From positions 1-60,651 of the forward strand of contig NZ_NRRN01000015.1 of assembly GCF_016583625.1 (NCBI RefSeq): a DNA stretch of 60,651 nucleotides, in the 5' to 3' direction. Positions 20,216 through 30,317 of the stretch are shown in pieces. The notes under the pieces are model-generated. The model was given only the letters and a program-made list of their open reading frames with translations. It had not been told where the DNA came from and ran no database searches. The stretch comes from Halorhodospira abdelmalekii (GTDB taxonomy: Bacteria; Pseudomonadota; Gammaproteobacteria; Nitrococcales; Halorhodospiraceae). The position numbers and the translations under genes were made by a program. Position 1 is the stretch's first letter; every line of letters begins with the position of its first letter.

Positions 20216-22471
20216 ATGAGCGTCGACCTCAGTCAATTTCTGCAGACCTTTTTCGAGGAGAGCTTCGAGGGGCTCGATATCATGGAGTCGGGGCTGCTTG
20301 AGCTCGACCCGCAGCACCCCGACACCGAGGTGCTGCACACTGTCTTTCGGGCGGCGCACTCGATTAAGGGCGGCGCGGGGACCTTCGGCCTCAGCGCGAT
20401 CTCGGACTTTACTCACCGCATGGAGACCCTGCTCGATCGGTTGCGTGCCGGTGAGCAGACCGTAACGCCCGAAGTAGTCAGCGCGCTGTTATCTGCGGTC
20501 GATTGTTTGCGCGGCATGTTGGAGGCGATCAAGGCGGAGCAGGAGCTCGACAGCGAAGCACTCAGTGCGGCTCAGCAAGCCCTTGATGAGCAACTGGCGT
20601 TGCGCGATAACGGGGCGAAGGGTGGGAGACCAGGGGCGGAGCAGTCGGCCCCGGCGGGCAGCGGCGGCCTTGGCCGTCGCGGTGCTAACGCCGGTTCGAG
20701 CGGCTCTGGATCGGCTCCTGCGGGCGCTGGGCCTGAGGCGGGGGAGGGCGAGCAGGGCGGCGGCTGGCATATCCGTTTCGAGCCCGAGGCCCATCTACTG
20801 ACGACGGGGAACGATCCGGCTCGTCTCTTCCGCGCCTTGAGCGATCTGGGGGCGTTGACGGTTCACTGTGAGAGCGGTGAGTTGCCGGCGTTTGAAGCGC
20901 TCGATCCGGAGTCTTGCTGCCTCTCTTGGGATCTCGAGTTGGTTACCGGTGCCACTGAGGCGGCGGTGCGTGAGGTCTTTGAGTGGGTCGAAGATGATGC
21001 TGTGATTGAGATCACCCCGCTGAGCGGGTCGGCAGCGCCAGCGGCGGAGGACCACGGTGCCGCCGCTGAACCGGCACCCGAGTCGGCCCCCGTTGCCGCG
21101 TCGGCAACGGCTGAGGTAGAAGAGGGAGCCGAAGCCGCTGCAGCGGCGGGTGCTGCAGCGCGCCCTGCCGCAACGGCGAGCAGCGGCGGCACCGCTGCAG
21201 CGACCAAGTCCAAGCCCGCCAAAGCCGGGGCGCGCAAAGAGGCCGCGAAGAAGAGCAGCAGCTCGATCCGGGTCGACACCGAGAAGATCGACGTCTTGAT
21301 CGACATGGTCGGTGAGCTCGTCATCACGCAGTCGATGCTCAGTCAGATCGGCAAGGAGTTCTCGGCCGATCGGCTCGAGGAGTTGCAAGACGGGCTGGCG
21401 CAGCTTGAGCGCAATACCCGTGAGCTGCAAGAGAGCATCATGCGCATCCGCATGGTGCCGATCAGCTTCGCCTACTCACGGCTGCCGCGGATCGTCCACG
21501 ACACCAGCCGGGCGCTCGGTAAGGAGGTCGAGTTCACCATGGAGGGTGAGCAGACCGAGCTCGATAAGACGGTGATGGAGAAGATCATCGACCCGCTGGT
21601 TCACTTGGTGCGCAACAGCGTCGATCACGGTATCGAGGACCCGGCCGAGCGGCAGGCCGCCGGCAAACCGGGCAAGGGCAAGATCTCTATCGAGGCCTAC
21701 CACAAGGGTGGCAACATCATCATCGAGATTGTCGACGATGGCCGCGGCATCAACCGCGATAAGCTGCTCGGGAAGGCGCGGGCGGCGGGCCTGGTCGAAG
21801 AGGGCGAAGAGTTGAGCGATGCCGAGGTCTACGATCTGATCTTCCACCCCGGCTTATCGACGCACGACGAGGCGACCGAGTACTCCGGGCGCGGCGTCGG
21901 CATGGACGTGGTCAAACGCAACATCCGCTCGCTCTCGGGCAGCTTGAACGTCCGCTCGGCACCGGGGCAGGGGACGACCATCACCATCTCGCTGCCGCTG
22001 ACGCTCTCGATCCTCGACGGTCAGCTCTTTCGGGTCGGTGATCAGACCTACATCGTGCCCCTGGTCTCGGTTATCGAGTCGCTGCAGGTCGATGGTGCCA
22101 AGGTCAGCGGGGTCACCGGACGGGGTGAGGTCTACCACTGGCGCGAGGCCTATGTGCCGATCGTCCGTCTTCATGAACTCTTCGATACCGAGCCGATGCG
22201 TCACGAACTCAGCGGCGGCCTGATGGTGATCGTTGAAGACGAGGAGACCTACCTCGGGGTCTTTGTCGACGACTTACTCGATCAGCAGCAGGTCGTCATC
22301 AAGAGCCTGGAGGCGAACTACTTGCGAGTCCCGGGGATTGCTGGCGCGACAATTCTGGGTGACGGTACGGTGGCCCTGATCCTCGACATCGCCGGATTGG
22401 TTGAGATGAGTCGCGGCGGATCGCGGCAGCCACTGATTCCTGAGCGAGAGGAGAGCGACGAGGCGGCGTAG
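20216..22471 (+). CDS. cheA: Chemotaxis histidine kinase CheA
   Basis: Array kinase of 751 residues. P1 has the phosphorylated His48 in FRAAHSIKGGAGTFG. A P2-like CheY-docking domain lies at about 180-270, followed by an Ala/Pro/Glu-rich linker to about 345. P3 dimerisation helices run to about 412. P4 ATPase carries the N-box HLVRNSVDHGIEDP, the G1 box DDGRGI and the G2 box GRGVGMDVV. P5 CheW-like domain fills about 600-740. All key residues are intact. It sits between cheY and cheW. Confidence 0.97.
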   Translation: MSVDLSQFLQTFFEESFEGLDIMESGLLELDPQHPDTEVLHTVFRAAHSIKGGAGTFGLSAISDFTHRMETLLDRLRAGEQTVTPEVVSALLSAVDCLRGMLEAIKAEQELDSEALSAAQQALDEQLALRDNGAKGGRPGAEQSAPAGSGGLGRRGANAGSSGSGSAPAGAGPEAGEGEQGGGWHIRFEPEAHLLTTGNDPARLFRALSDLGALTVHCESGELPAFEALDPESCCLSWDLELVTGATEAAVREVFEWVEDDAVIEITPLSGSAAPAAEDHGAAAEPAPESAPVAASATAEVEEGAEAAAAAGAAARPAATASSGGTAAATKSKPAKAGARKEAAKKSSSSIRVDTEKIDVLIDMVGELVITQSMLSQIGKEFSADRLEELQDGLAQLERNTRELQESIMRIRMVPISFAYSRLPRIVHDTSRALGKEVEFTMEGEQTELDKTVMEKIIDPLVHLVRNSVDHGIEDPAERQAAGKPGKGKISIEAYHKGGNIIIEIVDDGRGINRDKLLGKARAAGLVEEGEELSDAEVYDLIFHPGLSTHDEATEYSGRGVGMDVVKRNIRSLSGSLNVRSAPGQGTTITISLPLTLSILDGQLFRVGDQTYIVPLVSVIESLQVDGAKVSGVTGRGEVYHWREAYVPIVRLHELFDTEPMRHELSGGLMVIVEDEETYLGVFVDDLLDQQQVVIKSLEANYLRVPGIAGATILGDGTVALILDIAGLVEMSRGGSRQPLIPEREESDEAA

Positions 22472-22618
22472 GGGCTCGATACGAAGGGTCGGTCCTCTTT
22501 GGTGGGGCCGAAGTGGAGCGTGCGGGAGGGGGCGTGAGACCGTGCTAAGAGGCGTGGTGCGAGGGAGCAGGGTTTCTGGTGTGGACGGATGGCTTGAGTA
22601 GCGAGCGCAGGAGCGAAC

Positions 22619-23230
22619 ATGGCAGAACAGAGCGAGCGACAGAACCTGGCTGACGATCGCACGGCGGCACTCGGCACCGGTGCCGACACCGTCGACGCGA
22701 TGCAGGCAACCGCTGATGGCGAGCAGTATCTCACCTTTACCCTCGGCGATGAGGAGTACGGGGTCGATATCCTGCGCGTACAAGAGATTAAGGGGTGGCA
22801 GCGGGCGACACCGATCCCGAATACCCCGCACTACGTTAAGGGGGTGATCAACCTACGCGGTACCATTGTCCCAGTGATCGACCTGCGCGAGCGTTTCGGC
22901 ATGGCGGCGCAGGAGTACAGCAAGTTTACTGTGGTGGTGATGGTCAAGGTGATCAGTGGGGTGCGTGAGCGGATCATGGGGCTCGTTGTCGATGCCCTCT
23001 CCGAGGTCTACACGTTTCAAACGGAGCAGATTCGCCCGGCGCCGGAGTTCGGGGCCCACATTCGGACCGACTTTATCCGTGGCCTGGCGACCGTCGACGA
23101 CTCGAAGATGGTCATCGTGCTTGATGTCGACGAGCTGCTCAGTGATGAAGATTTGGCGATTGCCGACGATCAGAGCCGAGTGGCTGAGGCGGTGCGCACC
23201 GCCGCCCGCGTCAGTAAGGAGAGTGAGTGA
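22619..23230 (+). CDS. cheW: Chemotaxis coupling protein CheW
   Basis: Adaptor that joins receptors to CheA. The 203-residue protein has a disordered N-terminal extension of about 35 residues. The CheW fold then shows [38 protein letters not shown] and [12 protein letters not shown]. Its stop overlaps the next receptor start by one base (TGATG), so the receptor is translated in coupling with CheW. Confidence 0.96.
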   Translation: MAEQSERQNLADDRTAALGTGADTVDAMQATADGEQYLTFTLGDEEYGVDILRVQEIKGWQRATPIPNTPHYVKGVINLRGTIVPVIDLRERFGMAAQEYSKFTVVVMVKVISGVRERIMGLVVDALSEVYTFQTEQIRPAPEFGAHIRTDFIRGLATVDDSKMVIVLDVDELLSDEDLAIADDQSRVAEAVRTAARVSKESE

Positions 23231-24618
23231 TGGACAATGAACAGACACAACCCAGTGCAGCCGAGTTGGAAAGCCAGGGCTGGGTGAGTCCAGATCGGGT
23301 TGATGAATTGTTGGGCATGATGCAGCAGATCGCTCAGGGCGACTACCTGAGTGTCGCGCGCGGCGATTGTAAGCTCTCACGCGGGCTCTACGACCTGGCG
23401 ATGACGGTCATGGATAGCGAGACGCAAAACCTGCAGTCGGTGGTCAGGCTGACCGGTAACATCGCCGATAGCTTCGTGGCGACCTCCGAGATGCGGATGA
23501 CGATTCGGGAGACGAGTGAGCGCAGTCAGACCATCGCCTCGACCTCGGAGGAGTTGGCGGCGAGTATCGATACCGTCGCCGAGAACAGCAGTGCCGTGGC
23601 CTCCGAGACGGTGGCGGTGCAGCAGCTGGTCGATGCGGGCGATCAGGCCTCCCGGCGCACCAACGAGACGGTCGTCGAGATCGCCGGGTTGGCCGAGACG
23701 GCGTCGCAGAAGGTCAAACAGCTCAATCAGGCCTCCGAGGAGATCAGCTCCATTATCGAGTTGATCGAGGAGATCGCCTTCCAGACCAACATGCTGGCAC
23801 TGAACGCCTCGGTCGAGGCGGCGCGCGCCGGGCAAGCAGGGGCTGGATTCTCCGTAGTCGCTCAGGAGGTGCGCCGGCTCGCCGATCAGACCAAGAACGC
23901 CACGGTTGATATCGCCCAACGCATTCGGACCTTGCGCGATGAGACGGAGGGCATCTCGCACTCGGTCGCCGAGATGGGCAGTGCCGTGCAGCGCGGTCAG
24001 GAGGCGACCACCGAGACGAGCAAGACGATGCAGCAGGTCGCCGACCGGATGCGCGGGGTGACCGAGCACATCCAAAACGTCTCCTCGGTGATCAACGAGC
24101 AGAAGGGGGCGGTTACGCAGGTCGCAGAGGCGATCAGCGCGGTGACCGACCGCACCGAGCGCAACGTCAATGACGTCGAAACCACCCTTGATGTGCTCGG
24201 TGATTCGCGCCAGATCTTGACAGCTAAGGTAGAGCATCTAAGTGGCTGCAACCTGCCGAAGGTCTTTCTCTACCGCAGCAAGTTCGACCACATCATGTGG
24301 AAGCTGCGCATCGCCGCGATGTTGGCCGGGCGTGAGGAGGTTGACAGCCGTGAGTTGGCCGATCACCACCAGTGTAACCTCGGCAAGTGGTACGACGGCA
24401 TCGACGATCGGCAGATTCGTCAGCTGCCTGCCTTCCGCGAGTTGGAGGAGCCGCACGCGGCGGTCCACCAGCACGGTAAGAAGGCCGCAGCGCTCTACCA
24501 GCGCGGCGATGTCGATGCGGCTGCGGCAGAGTTGGAGCACTTGGCGGAGAACTCGCAACGGGTCGTTGAGCTGCTGGAACGACTGGGCACCGAAATGGAT
24601 TCGGCAAGTCGCAAATAA
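23230..24618 (+). CDS. Soluble chemoreceptor with C-terminal CZB zinc-binding domain
   Basis: Cytoplasmic receptor of 462 residues with no membrane segment. A short N-terminal region is followed by the MCP hairpin, whose tip reads [26 protein letters not shown] domain follows at about 350-445. Its metal-binding pattern is visible as [23 protein letters not shown] and [10 protein letters not shown]: three His and one Cys. CZB receptors are known to sense oxidants or pH through the zinc-bound Cys, so a redox role is likely by family. ATG 23230 is preferred to the GTG one codon earlier. Confidence 0.93.
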   Translation: MDNEQTQPSAAELESQGWVSPDRVDELLGMMQQIAQGDYLSVARGDCKLSRGLYDLAMTVMDSETQNLQSVVRLTGNIADSFVATSEMRMTIRETSERSQTIASTSEELAASIDTVAENSSAVASETVAVQQLVDAGDQASRRTNETVVEIAGLAETASQKVKQLNQASEEISSIIELIEEIAFQTNMLALNASVEAARAGQAGAGFSVVAQEVRRLADQTKNATVDIAQRIRTLRDETEGISHSVAEMGSAVQRGQEATTETSKTMQQVADRMRGVTEHIQNVSSVINEQKGAVTQVAEAISAVTDRTERNVNDVETTLDVLGDSRQILTAKVEHLSGCNLPKVFLYRSKFDHIMWKLRIAAMLAGREEVDSRELADHHQCNLGKWYDGIDDRQIRQLPAFRELEEPHAAVHQHGKKAAALYQRGDVDAAAAELEHLAENSQRVVELLERLGTEMDSASRK

Positions 24619-24638
24619 TCGGGAAGAAAGGGCACTCC

Positions 24639-25421
24639 ATGAGTACGCAGCCGCCGCGAACCCTGATCTTTCTCAACCAGAAGGGCGGGGTGGGCAAGAC
24701 GACCTCGTCGGTGAATGTAGCGCACGCCCTCGCCCTGAGTGGCTACGAGGTGCTTGGGCTCGATCTCGACCCACAGGGGCACTTCGCTGCCAGTCTGGGT
24801 TTGGAGGGGTTGGATCCAGGGCTCGATGAGATCTTTTTCGAGGGGGTCGGGCTGCTGGAGCGGGCGCAGCCGGCGCGTGAGCGGCTGCGTCTGGTGCCGC
24901 CGGGGCCGCGTCTTCCGGAGGTCGAGCAGATGGCCGGGGGACGTGAGCGTGGCTGGATCTTGCAGCGGGCCCTGACGCAGCTCAAGCAGCCGTTCGACTA
25001 CGTGGTGATCGACTGCCCGCCCTCATCGGGGCTGTTGGCCATCAATGCTTTGCTGGCGACCGACGATGTCATCATGCCGGTCTCGTGTGACTACTTGGCC
25101 TTGGAGGGGCTCGCCGGCTTGATGCGAACCCTGATGCGAGTTGAGCAGGGGCTGAACATCTCAACACGCAAGTATGTCTTGGTGACCCGCTTCAATGGCC
25201 AGCGGCGCTTGCCGCGTGAGGTGCGCGGTAAGCTGGAGGAGTACTTTCCCGGACAGGTGCTCTATACCCCCATTCGCGATAATGTCGCGTTGGCGGAGGC
25301 CCCCGGGTTTGGTCAGACGGTCTTCGAGTATCGCCCCGAGAGCAACGGGGCCAAAGACTATGCGGCGCTGGCTGAAGATATCCGCTTGCGGCGGGTGCTT
25401 GAGGCGCCTGCAGCCGGTTAA
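24639..25421 (+). CDS. ParA-family ATPase of the chemosensory locus
   Basis: Deviant-Walker ATPase of 260 residues: [18 protein letters not shown] (Lys15 and Lys20), [14 protein letters not shown] and [16 protein letters not shown]. Inside che operons such proteins (ParC in Vibrio, PpfA in Rhodobacter) segregate and position chemosensory arrays rather than plasmids or chromosomes. No parB or parS-like repeat is nearby. The receptor 14 bp downstream has a basic, disordered N-terminus that may take the ParB role, as TlpT does for PpfA. That part is inference. Confidence 0.92.
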   Translation: MSTQPPRTLIFLNQKGGVGKTTSSVNVAHALALSGYEVLGLDLDPQGHFAASLGLEGLDPGLDEIFFEGVGLLERAQPARERLRLVPPGPRLPEVEQMAGGRERGWILQRALTQLKQPFDYVVIDCPPSSGLLAINALLATDDVIMPVSCDYLALEGLAGLMRTLMRVEQGLNISTRKYVLVTRFNGQRRLPREVRGKLEEYFPGQVLYTPIRDNVALAEAPGFGQTVFEYRPESNGAKDYAALAEDIRLRRVLEAPAAG

Positions 25422-25435
25422 GGGAGGAGGGAGCC

Positions 25436-27616
25436 GTGGCAAAGAGCGGTGGCTCGAGTGGCGATAAGAAGGGCAGCGGCAACGGTAAGAAGCTCGGCCG
25501 TGACCCGCTGGCGTGGATGCGGGATGACCCGCCGCAGGCGCAGCAGCGGCCAGAGGAGCAGTCGGAAGAGCAGCCCGCGGTAGCGGGGCAGTCGGACGAG
25601 GAGAGCGAATTGCCGGAGGCGGCTGAATCGGCACCATCGGCCGAGCCAGCTGAACCGGTCGAGCCTGCCGCCTCCCCTCCGCCCTCAGAACCCCCCAAGA
25701 CCGCAGCGGCCTCTGATGAGCCCCCTGCGGCGGCACAGCAGTCGGCACCGAGTACTCAACCGAGCGGGAGCGAGACCACCATGGCGAGCAGCGAGCGCAG
25801 CGATCAGATCACCGTCAGCCGGGCCGAGTTCGTGCGGTATCACCGCTTCATGCTGGCGATGCAGACGTGTACAACGGCGTTTTTAATGACCGACCCACAA
25901 GGGGTCATCAGCTACGTCAACGATCCGATGCGCACGCTGCTCGCACGCCGTGAGCGCGAAATCGCTGCGGTCAATCCCGGTTTCTCGGCTCAGCAGCTTG
26001 AGGGGCGATCGCTGCTTGAGCTCTTCCCGCAACTGCGCCCCCACGCCGAGGCGATGCAGCAGGTGCGTGATCAGGCCCTGCACGAGCGTCTCGATATCGG
26101 TGAGCTGCGTATCGATGTTCACATCACCGGCGAGGAGAACCAGGAGGGTGACTTTCTCGGTAATACCCTGGAGGTCTTCGATATCACCGAGGAGTGGCAT
26201 CGGCGCGAGGATGAAAAGAAGGCCCAGGCCGATGTCGAGGAGCTGATCGAGAAGATCCAAGCCGGCGAACTCAGTGAGCGCGTCTCGACCGAGCACATGA
26301 GAAAGGGCTTTATCCGCACGCTGAGTGAAGACATCAACTTGGTTCTTGACGTCACCCAAGCGCCGGTCCGCGAGGTGGTGCGGGTGATGAAGCAGGTCGC
26401 CCAAGGCGACTTGAACCAGAAGATGGAGGGCGCCTTTAAGGGCGACTTCGGCGAGTTGCAGGATCACGTCAACCGCACCATCGATATCTTACAACGGACC
26501 GTCAACGAGGTGCGTGAGACGGCCGATAGCCTCGATTCGGCCTCCTCTGAGATCTCCCAGGGCAACCAGGACCTGTCGCAGCGCACCGAGGAGCAGGCAA
26601 GCTCGCTAGAAGAGACCGCCTCAAGCATCGAAGAGCTGACCAGTACGGTGCGGCAGACGGCGGAGAACGCCCGTGAGTCGCAGCAGCTTGCCTCGGCGGC
26701 GCAAGAGCGGGCGGAGCGTGGTGGCGAGATCTCCAATCAGGTCGTCGAGGCGATGGGGGCGATCAAGCAGTCGAGCCGGGAGATCTCTGACATCATCACG
26801 GTGATCGATGAGATCGCCTTCCAGACCAACCTGCTCGCGCTCAATGCTGCGGTCGAGGCGGCGCGCGCCGGCGAGCACGGGCGCGGCTTTGGCGTCGTCG
26901 CCGCGGAGGTGCGCAACCTAGCTCAGCGCAGCGCGACGGCGGCGAAAGATATCAAACGCTTGATCAAAGATAGCAGCAAGAAGGTCGAGGACGGCACTCA
27001 GCTGGTCAGCGAATCGAGTGAGACGCTGCAGCAGATCGTTGACGCATTCCAATCTGTGAATGATAAGATAGCCGAGATCGCATCCGCGAGTGAGGAGCAA
27101 TCGACGGGGATCGACGAGATCAATAAGGCCGTTAGCCAGCTCGACGAGGTTACCCAGCAAAACGCCGCGCTGGTCGAAGAGATGGCCTCGGCGGCCGAGT
27201 CTCTGGATGAGCAGGCCACCTCGCTGGTGGAGGTAATGGGCTTCTTCGGCGGGGCGCAGCAGAGCGTAGGCAGTAAGTCGCGTCGCGGCAGCAACGGTAC
27301 CACCGCCGGCCGCAATGGCGGTTCTGGCGGCTCGGTCGTTCGCCGAAGTGGCGGCGGCGCCGGCAAGGGTGCGTCGGGCCATGGTGCGAGTCGGCACGGA
27401 CCGGGAGGAGCCGGTACAACTGCCCATAAGCCGACCACCACAAGCGGTGCCACCCGCGGAGCGGGTAGCAGCGGCAGCGGGCTGGGCAAGACGGGCAGTG
27501 GTACGGCCGCAGCGAGTCGCGGAGGCACGGGGGGGCGCACCACAGCAGCGGCGAATACGCGACAAGGATCGCAGTCGGCGGCGCAGCAAGAGGATAGCGA
27601 CTGGGAGGAGTTCTAG
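25436..27616 (+). CDS. Soluble PAS-containing chemoreceptor with CheR-tethering tail
   Basis: Receptor of 726 residues without membrane segments. Order: Lys/Gly-rich basic tip (1-30, with [14 protein letters not shown]); acidic Pro/Gln/Ala-rich disordered region to about 120; PAS domain about 125-255; HAMP-like helices about 260-350; MCP hairpin to about 605 with tip [22 protein letters not shown]; Gly/Ser/Thr-rich linker of about 100 residues; C-terminal pentapeptide DWEEF. The xWxxF tail tethers CheR in other receptors, and cheR is the next gene. GTG start with a GGAGG just upstream. It resembles array receptors such as Aer2/TlpT. The PAS ligand or cofactor is unknown. Confidence 0.93.
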   Translation: MAKSGGSSGDKKGSGNGKKLGRDPLAWMRDDPPQAQQRPEEQSEEQPAVAGQSDEESELPEAAESAPSAEPAEPVEPAASPPPSEPPKTAAASDEPPAAAQQSAPSTQPSGSETTMASSERSDQITVSRAEFVRYHRFMLAMQTCTTAFLMTDPQGVISYVNDPMRTLLARREREIAAVNPGFSAQQLEGRSLLELFPQLRPHAEAMQQVRDQALHERLDIGELRIDVHITGEENQEGDFLGNTLEVFDITEEWHRREDEKKAQADVEELIEKIQAGELSERVSTEHMRKGFIRTLSEDINLVLDVTQAPVREVVRVMKQVAQGDLNQKMEGAFKGDFGELQDHVNRTIDILQRTVNEVRETADSLDSASSEISQGNQDLSQRTEEQASSLEETASSIEELTSTVRQTAENARESQQLASAAQERAERGGEISNQVVEAMGAIKQSSREISDIITVIDEIAFQTNLLALNAAVEAARAGEHGRGFGVVAAEVRNLAQRSATAAKDIKRLIKDSSKKVEDGTQLVSESSETLQQIVDAFQSVNDKIAEIASASEEQSTGIDEINKAVSQLDEVTQQNAALVEEMASAAESLDEQATSLVEVMGFFGGAQQSVGSKSRRGSNGTTAGRNGGSGGSVVRRSGGGAGKGASGHGASRHGPGGAGTTAHKPTTTSGATRGAGSSGSGLGKTGSGTAAASRGGTGGRTTAAANTRQGSQSAAQQEDSDWEEF

Positions 27617-27759
27617 AGCGCTCCGCGCGGGGGGCGGCCGTGCGCAGCAGCCCGGCCGCGATGGGGGGTTCGTCTTTAAGCGTCAGGACGAAGCCATCGG
27701 CATCGGTAGCAGTGGTGAGACGGGTAGCCTTATGGTGAGCTGCGGTATGGGAGCGCGCG

Positions 27760-28578
27760 GTGGAGGGTGAACGCGAGTTTCGCTTCACCCGCGAAGACTT
27801 CGAATGGATTCGTGAGACGGTTGGGCGCGAGACCGGCATCCAGCTCAGTGAGGCGAAGGGCGATATGGTCTACTCACGCCTGGCGCGCCGGCTGCGCGCG
27901 CTCGGTCTGCGTGACTTCGCCAGCTACCGCAAGCTGCTGGTCAACGATCCGCAGCGCCAGGAGATGGCGCAGTTCGTCAACGCCTTGACCACGAACCTAA
28001 CGGCCTTTTATCGCGAGGCGCACCACTTCGAGCATTTGGCACAAGTCCTGGAGCAGGCCAAGGGGCTGGTGCGCATCTGGTCGGCTGGCTGCTCGACCGG
28101 GGAGGAGGTCTATTCGATCGCCATGACCGCACGCGACGTCTTCGGTGGGCGGGCTGCCGAGCGGGTGCGGATCATCGGAACCGACCTTGATAGCAGTGTG
28201 CTTGAGCAGGCCGCTGCTGGGGTCTACGATCAGCGGCGGGTGGCGGGGCTGAGTACAGCCTCGCTGCGTGAAAACTTTTTGCGGGGGACCGGCAAAAACG
28301 ACGGTCTGGTGCGGGTGCGCCCCGAACTGCGTCGCCTGGTGCACTTCGAGCAGCTCAATCTGCTCCACGATTGGCCGTTTCGTGAGCGCTTCAGTGTCGT
28401 CTTTTGCCGCAACGTCATCATATACTTCAACAAGGAGATCCAGCGTCGGCTCTTCGAGCGCGTTGCCGAGATCATGGTGCCGGCCGGTTGGCTGTACATC
28501 GGACACTCGGAGACGTTATGGAAGGTCAGCGACCGCTTTGAGCCCCATGGCCGGACTATCTACCAGAAGTCAAAGTAG
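27760..28578 (+). CDS. cheR: Chemotaxis protein methyltransferase CheR
   Basis: SAM-dependent methylation of receptor glutamates. The 272-residue protein has the N-terminal helical domain, the SAM loop IWSAGCSTGEEVYSIAM, the beta-subdomain region between FLRGTG and FEQLNLL that can hold a receptor pentapeptide, and the VVFCRNVIIYFNKEIQ catalytic segment. The start is GTG 27760. It lies 143 bp after the receptor bearing the DWEEF tail and overlaps the probable cheD start. Confidence 0.95.
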   Translation: MEGEREFRFTREDFEWIRETVGRETGIQLSEAKGDMVYSRLARRLRALGLRDFASYRKLLVNDPQRQEMAQFVNALTTNLTAFYREAHHFEHLAQVLEQAKGLVRIWSAGCSTGEEVYSIAMTARDVFGGRAAERVRIIGTDLDSSVLEQAAAGVYDQRRVAGLSTASLRENFLRGTGKNDGLVRVRPELRRLVHFEQLNLLHDWPFRERFSVVFCRNVIIYFNKEIQRRLFERVAEIMVPAGWLYIGHSETLWKVSDRFEPHGRTIYQKSK

Positions 28579-29236
28579 CGAGCGGTTGCGATTCGCCGCC
28601 AATGGCAACGGCAACCGAGCCGCAGAGCCGCCGCCGTGCCTGCCTGGCTTCGAGCATATCAACCGCTACTGGGACCCGCAGCATGCCGTCTTTGCGGCCA
28701 AGATCTTGCCCGGCGAATTTTATGTCACCCGCGGTGGCGAGATGGTCGTGACGACCCTGGGGTCGTGTGTCTCGGCCTGTGTTCGCGACCGGCGGTTGGC
28801 GGTCGGCGGCATGAACCACTTTATGTTGCCGCTAAGCGGTAAGCATACACGGATCGACGATCCCCTCAGCGAATCGGCCCGCTACGGCAACTACGCCATG
28901 GAGCAGTTGATTAACCGTATTATGGCCCTGGGGGGGCGCCGTCAAGACCTAGAAGTTAAGCTCTTTGGTGGGGGCCGGGTGCTGGCGGCGGTGACGGATA
29001 TCGGCAAGCGCAACATCGAGTTTGCCCGCGAATACGTCGCAACTGAAGGGCTGCGGCTGCTGAGCGAGGATCTTGGTGACGAGTACCCGCGCAAGGTGCA
29101 GTATTTTCCGGAGAGTGGGCGTGCCCGATCGAAGAAGCTGTACCGCACCCGCAACGACACCGTGGTGCGGCGCGAGGAGCACTATCTCCACGAGATCGAC
29201 GAGAAGCCGACCTCCGGTGGCGTCGACCTATTTTGA
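28547..29236 (+). CDS. cheD: Chemoreceptor glutamine deamidase CheD
   Basis: Deamidates receptor glutamines to methylatable glutamates. The catalytic Cys is in TTLGSCVSACVRD and the catalytic His in GGMNHFMLP, with the KLFGGGRVL segment after. From ATG 28547 the protein is 229 aa and overlaps cheR by 32 bp. A TTG at 28586, just after the cheR stop, would give a more typical N-terminus, so the start is open. It ends SGGVDLF, a tail resembling that of the MCP-like protein at 30318 (GDIELF). Confidence 0.92.
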   Translation: MAGLSTRSQSSERLRFAANGNGNRAAEPPPCLPGFEHINRYWDPQHAVFAAKILPGEFYVTRGGEMVVTTLGSCVSACVRDRRLAVGGMNHFMLPLSGKHTRIDDPLSESARYGNYAMEQLINRIMALGGRRQDLEVKLFGGGRVLAAVTDIGKRNIEFAREYVATEGLRLLSEDLGDEYPRKVQYFPESGRARSKKLYRTRNDTVVRREEHYLHEIDEKPTSGGVDLF

Positions 29237-29252
29237 GTGAGAAGGCGGGCCC

Positions 29253-30314
29253 ATGATACGTGTGCTGATCGTCGATGACTCGTCGTTGATCCGGCGATTG
29301 CTAACGGAGATTCTGGAGCAGGCCGATGACATCGAAGTCGTTGGCACGGCGCGGGACCCGTACGATGCACGCGATAAGATCAAGCAGCTCAATCCCGACG
29401 TCTTGACCTTAGATGTCGAGATGCCGCGCATGGACGGCATCACATTCCTCCGCAATTTGATGCGGTTGCGGCCGATGCCGGTGGTCATGGTGTCGACCTT
29501 GACCCACGAAGGAGCAGAGGAGACGATTGAGGCGCTTGCCCTCGGTGCGGTCGATTTTGTCGCCAAGCCGCGCATGGACGTTGCGCACGGACTTGAGGAG
29601 TACGCTGAGCAGATCGTCTCCAAAGTGCGGGCCGCGGCGCGTGCCCGTGTGCACCCGCTCGCCGATGCGCCCCGCTCCGGTAAGGCTACACAGCGGGTGG
29701 TACGTCCAAACAGCAACAAGATCGTAGCGATCGGTGCCTCGACAGGCGGTACGGTCGCCATTCAGCGCGTGCTGGAAGAGATGCCGCCGAATGCGCCTGC
29801 CATTGTTATTACGCAGCACATGCCCGAAGGTTTCTCAGCGGCCTTTGCGCAGCGGCTCGACGGACTGTGCACGATTTCGGTCTGTGAGGCGCAAGATGGA
29901 CAGCGCATCTTACCGGGGCACGCCTATATCGCACCCGGCGGTGAGCGCCATCTGGAGGTCTACCGCCAGGGTACTCGTTACCTTTGTCGGCTGCGCGCGG
30001 GGGCGCCGGTGAAACGCCACCGTCCTTCGGTTGAGGTGCTCTTCGAGTCGGTGGTGCGGAGCGCGGGGGCCGAGGCGATCGGTGTGCTGCTGACCGGTAT
30101 GGGTACGGATGGTGCCGATGGCATGGGGCGTATGCACGCAGCAGGCGCGCTGACGATTGCTCAAGACGAGGCGAGCAGCGTGGTGTGGGGGATGCCGGGG
30201 GCAGCGGTCAAGGCGGGCGCTGCCGCACGGATACTGCCGCTCGATCGTATCGCCGGGGCGATTCTGGATGCCGCGAGTGCGGCGCCATCCACCGATGGGC
30301 AGGGAGTGACGTAG
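29253..30314 (+). CDS. cheB: Chemotaxis response regulator methylesterase CheB
   Basis: Phosphorylation-activated receptor demethylase. The 353-residue protein has a receiver domain with Asp54 in [12 protein letters not shown] and a linker to about 150. The esterase domain then carries the triad Ser163 (GASTGG), His189 (QHMPEGF) and Asp286 (GMGTDGADG). It completes the cheR-cheD-cheB adaptation set and is 3 bp before the MCP-like gene. Confidence 0.97.
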   Translation: MIRVLIVDDSSLIRRLLTEILEQADDIEVVGTARDPYDARDKIKQLNPDVLTLDVEMPRMDGITFLRNLMRLRPMPVVMVSTLTHEGAEETIEALALGAVDFVAKPRMDVAHGLEEYAEQIVSKVRAAARARVHPLADAPRSGKATQRVVRPNSNKIVAIGASTGGTVAIQRVLEEMPPNAPAIVITQHMPEGFSAAFAQRLDGLCTISVCEAQDGQRILPGHAYIAPGGERHLEVYRQGTRYLCRLRAGAPVKRHRPSVEVLFESVVRSAGAEAIGVLLTGMGTDGADGMGRMHAAGALTIAQDEASSVVWGMPGAAVKAGAAARILPLDRIAGAILDAASAAPSTDGQGVT

Positions 30315-30317
30315 GCT

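Noticed and set aside
24639-25421. Chromosome or plasmid partition locus (parA with origin)
   Set aside because: No parB, no parS-like palindromes and no replication genes nearby; the gene is embedded between chemoreceptor genes.
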